The notes beneath the pieces were generated by a model, which saw only the letters and a program-made list of their open reading frames with translations, was not told where the DNA came from and ran no database searches. From contig NZ_JADBGB010000004.1 in NCBI RefSeq assembly GCF_015220045.1, positions 1 through 64,000 on the forward strand: 64,000 nt of DNA, given 5' to 3'. The stretch comes from Marivivens aquimaris (lineage in GTDB: Bacteria > Pseudomonadota > Alphaproteobacteria > Rhodobacterales > Rhodobacteraceae). A program made the position numbers and the translations under genes. This document shows, in pieces, positions 61,276-64,000 of the stretch (within the stretch, counting starts at the first letter, position 1; every line of letters begins with the position of its first letter).

Positions 61276-63647
61276 GAAAGCCTCCAAAAGTCTTGGCGGT
61301 CGCGGTAATCGGCGCCCACGAGCGCCTCGCCTTTTTCCATGCCGCCGAGGATGGTGAGATTGGGCCCGAGGGCGCTTAGATCGGCATCAATGACGATCGA
61401 GCCCTGGTCGTCGCGGATGAGGGCCAAGCGGCTGTCGCTGCCGGTGTTGAGAAGCACATCGAGTTCCTTCTCATAGAGGTTCAGCATCGCGTAGTCGGCC
61501 GCATGGGCGCGGATGTTCGGAAGCAGGATTTGCGTCGGCACGGCCTCGACGATGGTCTTGCCGGTCCGGGTGCGCTCGAGCTGGCTGGCGTATTGCGTCA
61601 TCATCACCGCGACGGTGTTCTGCTTGCGCGCGGTCACAAGCCAGTTCGACAGCCGCTCGGCGAAATACGCGTTGTCGAGCGCCTTCCAGGCCTCGTCGAT
61701 CACGATGATGGTGGGGCGGCGGTCCTCGATCTCGCGCTCGACCCGGCGGAAGAGATAGGAGAGGACCGCCATCCGCTCCTTCTCGGCCTCGCTGTCGAGA
61801 ATGCCGGTGAGATCGAAGCCGACCACATCCCCCTCGAGTGAGAAGGTGTCTTCCAGAGTCGGCCCGAAGATCCAGCCGTAGCGGCCCTCTTCGGTCCACT
61901 CGATCAGGCGCTGATGCAGATCGCCGCCATCATCAGTGGACACAAAAAGCGATGCAAAATCCCGCCAGTTGCGCAGGGCCGGGTTCGTCGCCTGCGCGTT
62001 CTGGCGCACAACTTCCTGGATGCGGTTGGTCTGTGCCGGGGTCAGGGGCTTGTCGGCGCGGTAAAGCAGTGTTGTGAGCCAGTCCGAGAGCCAGGCGGTG
62101 CCGCGCGCATCGGTCTCTGTCCAGAGCGGGTTGAGGCCTGTGGGCTGACCGGCGTTCAGAGACGCGTAGCGCCCGCCATTGGCGCGGACCGCCATCTCCA
62201 TGCCAAGACGGTAATCGAAGACGAAGATCCGCGCCCCTGCGCGACGGACCTGGGTCATCAGGAAGGCCGAGAGCACCGATTTGCCCGACCCGGGCCGTCC
62301 CATGATCAGGGTATGCCCGCTGGTCGGTTCTTTGTCGGGCGCGCCCTGCTCGTGATAGGAAAACCGGTAGGCGCTCTGCTCCGGCGTGGGAAAATATGTG
62401 ACGACCCGGCCCCAGGGGGTAAGTGCTGCAGGTTTGCCGAGCTGTGTCCGGTGGAAGGCCGCAAAATCCGCGAAGTTGCGGTTGGTGACGGCGCTGGCGC
62501 GGACGCGCTTGGGCTGGTTGCCGGGATGCTGGCTGAGGTAATGCGCTTTGGCCGCGACGCGCTCGCCGATCATCTTCACGCCCTCGGCGGCGGCGGCGTT
62601 CACGATCTCGGCGCTCAGAGTCTGCAACTCGTCCAGCGTGTCGCAGAAGATCGTCACGACCATGTGGTGCTCGCCAAAGCTCTGGCGCTTGGCCTCGAGA
62701 TCATCGGCAGCAATGTCGAGCGCTTCCATGAGCGACAGGGCCGCGTCCTGCGAAGCCTGCATCTGGCGCTTTTGCCGCTTGATGCGGCCCGCCATGAGGT
62801 TCGAATTGATCGGTGTGAAGGAATGCGTGACGATCATGTCGACCGGCAGGTTCAGCATGTCGAACATGGTGCAGGAGGTGGCTTCGGAATATTCCCCGAT
62901 GGTGAAGCTCTTGCCGTAGCGATGCCCCACGACGCCTTCTGAAAGCTCAAAATGATCCTCGAGGAAGGTCACGCGGGTGTTAGCGACGTTGAAGGACAGG
63001 AAGCCGTAGGTATTGGCGGGGTAGAGCGGCAGTTCTGTCCCCGTGTTGAGCGCCCCGAGAAACCCAATGAGCTCGCCGCTCTTCGCGGAAAGGACATGCG
63101 GGTTCAGCTCCGTCAGGCCCGAGAGGAAGACATTCACGGCCTCGCCCAGGCGGCGCAGGCGTTTCTGGGTTTCTTCCTTGAAGCGATCCGGCGCGCTGCG
63201 GTTGAGGAACGGCAGGAAACTCTTCGGGGGAGGGCGGTGGATCACCGTTAGGGTAAGCGTCTTGTCCCGCAGCCCGCTCGTCTCAAGCTTCTTGCGCCAA
63301 AGCCGGTCCACCTCGCCTGCGAAGCTGCCCTCGCACACCGGCTCCAGCTCCGGTGCGATGGCCTTGGATACCTTGTGGACATAGTAGCTGAACTCCGGTC
63401 CCAATTGCGCGATGATCCGGGCAAAGAGCGCCGTCACTTTGTCGAGATAGGCATCGTCCGTCGTGTAGCTGTTGGCCCCGTCGAGGCGGATGCACTGGAA
63501 AAGCTCGTTCACCCGCGTCCGCACGGTCCGATCATCGACCAGGCTGACATATGGGAGCATATGCGCGAGACGGGTTTCGCGGGCATACCAGTCCGGTGTC
63601 ATCGTGCGGAGATCGAGGGCGTCGTCCAGTACTTCACTATGGCGCAT
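61272..63647 (-). CDS. virB4: VirB4 secretion ATPase
   Basis: 791 residues. The N-terminal half is the CagE/VirB4 domain. The C-terminal ATPase shows Walker A TLIMGRPGSGKSVLSAFLMT (about residue 450) and Walker B PTIIVIDEAWKALDNAYFAE (about 645-660), followed by a conserved KQNTVAVMMTQYASQLERTR. It drives pilus and channel assembly. The stop overlaps the VirB7-like start. Confidence 0.96.
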   Translation of the reverse strand: MRHSEVLDDALDLRTMTPDWYARETRLAHMLPYVSLVDDRTVRTRVNELFQCIRLDGANSYTTDDAYLDKVTALFARIIAQLGPEFSYYVHKVSKAIAPELEPVCEGSFAGEVDRLWRKKLETSGLRDKTLTLTVIHRPPPKSFLPFLNRSAPDRFKEETQKRLRRLGEAVNVFLSGLTELNPHVLSAKSGELIGFLGALNTGTELPLYPANTYGFLSFNVANTRVTFLEDHFELSEGVVGHRYGKSFTIGEYSEATSCTMFDMLNLPVDMIVTHSFTPINSNLMAGRIKRQKRQMQASQDAALSLMEALDIAADDLEAKRQSFGEHHMVVTIFCDTLDELQTLSAEIVNAAAAEGVKMIGERVAAKAHYLSQHPGNQPKRVRASAVTNRNFADFAAFHRTQLGKPAALTPWGRVVTYFPTPEQSAYRFSYHEQGAPDKEPTSGHTLIMGRPGSGKSVLSAFLMTQVRRAGARIFVFDYRLGMEMAVRANGGRYASLNAGQPTGLNPLWTETDARGTAWLSDWLTTLLYRADKPLTPAQTNRIQEVVRQNAQATNPALRNWRDFASLFVSTDDGGDLHQRLIEWTEEGRYGWIFGPTLEDTFSLEGDVVGFDLTGILDSEAEKERMAVLSYLFRRVEREIEDRRPTIIVIDEAWKALDNAYFAERLSNWLVTARKQNTVAVMMTQYASQLERTRTGKTIVEAVPTQILLPNIRAHAADYAMLNLYEKELDVLLNTGSDSRLALIRDDQGSIVIDADLSALGPNLTILGGMEKGEALVGADYRDRQDFWRLS

Positions 63648-63915
63648 AGCTGTCCCCGCCGTGGATAGAGCGGTTCCGCGTGGGAGGCGTTTCCTGCAAC
63701 GCCGTCATCATCACGTCGATGAAGCGCGGGTCCCAGTCTGCGGCCTTCCAAAGCACGGGATAGAGCAGGGCGGCCACGCCCAGCACCGCAATGTGCTGGA
63801 GCCAGACGAAGAGCAGCACCGAGCCGAAGAGCCAGACCATCGCATACATGATGGGCAGGCCCAGAAGCTTGGGCGGGCGCACGAGGCCGAGAAAGAGAGG
63901 CGAGCGCTCAGCCAC
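63637..63915 (-). CDS. virB3: VirB3 inner-membrane protein
   Basis: 92 residues from a GTG start (VAERSPLFLGLVRPPKLLGL), chosen because it overlaps the virB2 stop. A longer frame to 63972 would overlap virB2 too much. Two close membrane helices (IMYAMVWLFGSVLLFVWLQH and VLGVAALLYPVLWKAADWD) fit VirB3. It overlaps virB4 by 11 bp. Confidence 0.9.
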   Translation of the reverse strand: MAERSPLFLGLVRPPKLLGLPIMYAMVWLFGSVLLFVWLQHIAVLGVAALLYPVLWKAADWDPRFIDVMMTALQETPPTRNRSIHGGDSYAP

Positions 63916-64000
63916 CGGCAAAGACCGCGGCAACGATGGTGGGAGCGGCGGCGACACCAGCGATGCCGACAAGCACCCAAAGCGCTTGGCGCAGGTCGAT
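63908..64000 (-). CDS. virB2: VirB2 pilin (partial, N-terminus outside window)
   Basis: Thirty C-terminal residues, IDLRQALWVLVGIAGVAAAP followed by TIVAAVFAGG and a stop at 63908. The hydrophobic end is typical of VirB2 pilins, and the position before virB3 fits. The start and signal peptide lie beyond the right edge. Confidence 0.8.
   Translation of the reverse strand: MDLRQALWVLVGIAGVAAAPTIVAAVFAGG

Noticed and set aside
1..64000. CRISPR array, tRNA or rRNA genes
   Set aside because: No regularly spaced direct repeats, cloverleaf-like segments or rRNA-like sequence were noticed on reading the window. A dedicated scan was not possible.

Overview
The window looks like a large conjugative repABC plasmid, or a piece of one, from an alphaproteobacterium, most likely Rhodobacteraceae. 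It is G+C rich. It carries a complete repA-repB-repC cassette, a VirB/VirD4 type IV secretion system with a VirD2-type relaxase, and a block of small conserved plasmid genes of the DUF736/DUF3768/DUF6915 kind that is typical of roseobacter and Paracoccus plasmids. The species is inferred from gene content only.

Layout. 0-1.6 kb: edge of a cargo operon with a TAXI-type TRAP solute-binding protein (truncated by the window) and its LacI-type regulator. 2.3-9.4 kb: replication and maintenance, with a frameshifted winged-helix protein, a serine resolvase with res-like palindromes, repABC with candidate RepA operators and parS-like palindromes, and a RES/Xre toxin-antitoxin pair. 9.8-23.4 kb: an ordered block of accessory genes including ArdC, a large ParB-like protein, PrlF-YhaV and a 1420-residue methyltransferase-helicase of the strawberry-notch/DarB kind. 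Most genes in this block are separated by hairpins. 23.76-29.47 kb: a 5.7-kb mercury-resistance transposon with 38-bp Tn3-type ends and a 5-bp target duplication but no visible transposase, sitting inside a small gene that can be rejoined in frame. 29.9-34.0 kb: a rhomboid protease, then a GHKL ATPase-nuclease protein and an Abi/HEPN protein. 34.8-42.0 kb: SLOG protein, candidate oriT, MobC/VirD1, relaxase and VirD4.

42.3-50.5 kb is the most unusual segment, with visibly lower G+C. A kinase-like domain fused to an SF1 helicase is translationally coupled to a two-HKD phospholipase-D-type nuclease with a winged helix. Downstream is a membrane-anchored pentapeptide-repeat protein whose gene is split by an IS3-family element with a perfect 4-bp duplication; the two halves rejoin in frame. 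I propose the first two genes, possibly with the third, as a candidate undescribed defence system.

50.6-53.6 kb: a DUF1330 protein and two short-chain dehydrogenases divergent from a LysR regulator. 53.7-64.0 kb: the VirB operon on the minus strand in the order virB2-3-4-7-1-5-8-9-10-11, two small genes, virB6. The plasmid would replicate and segregate through RepABC, hold itself in the population with toxin-antitoxin pairs, protect itself on entry with ArdC and the DarB-like protein, and transfer by relaxase, VirD4 and VirB. No rRNA, tRNA or CRISPR array was seen.
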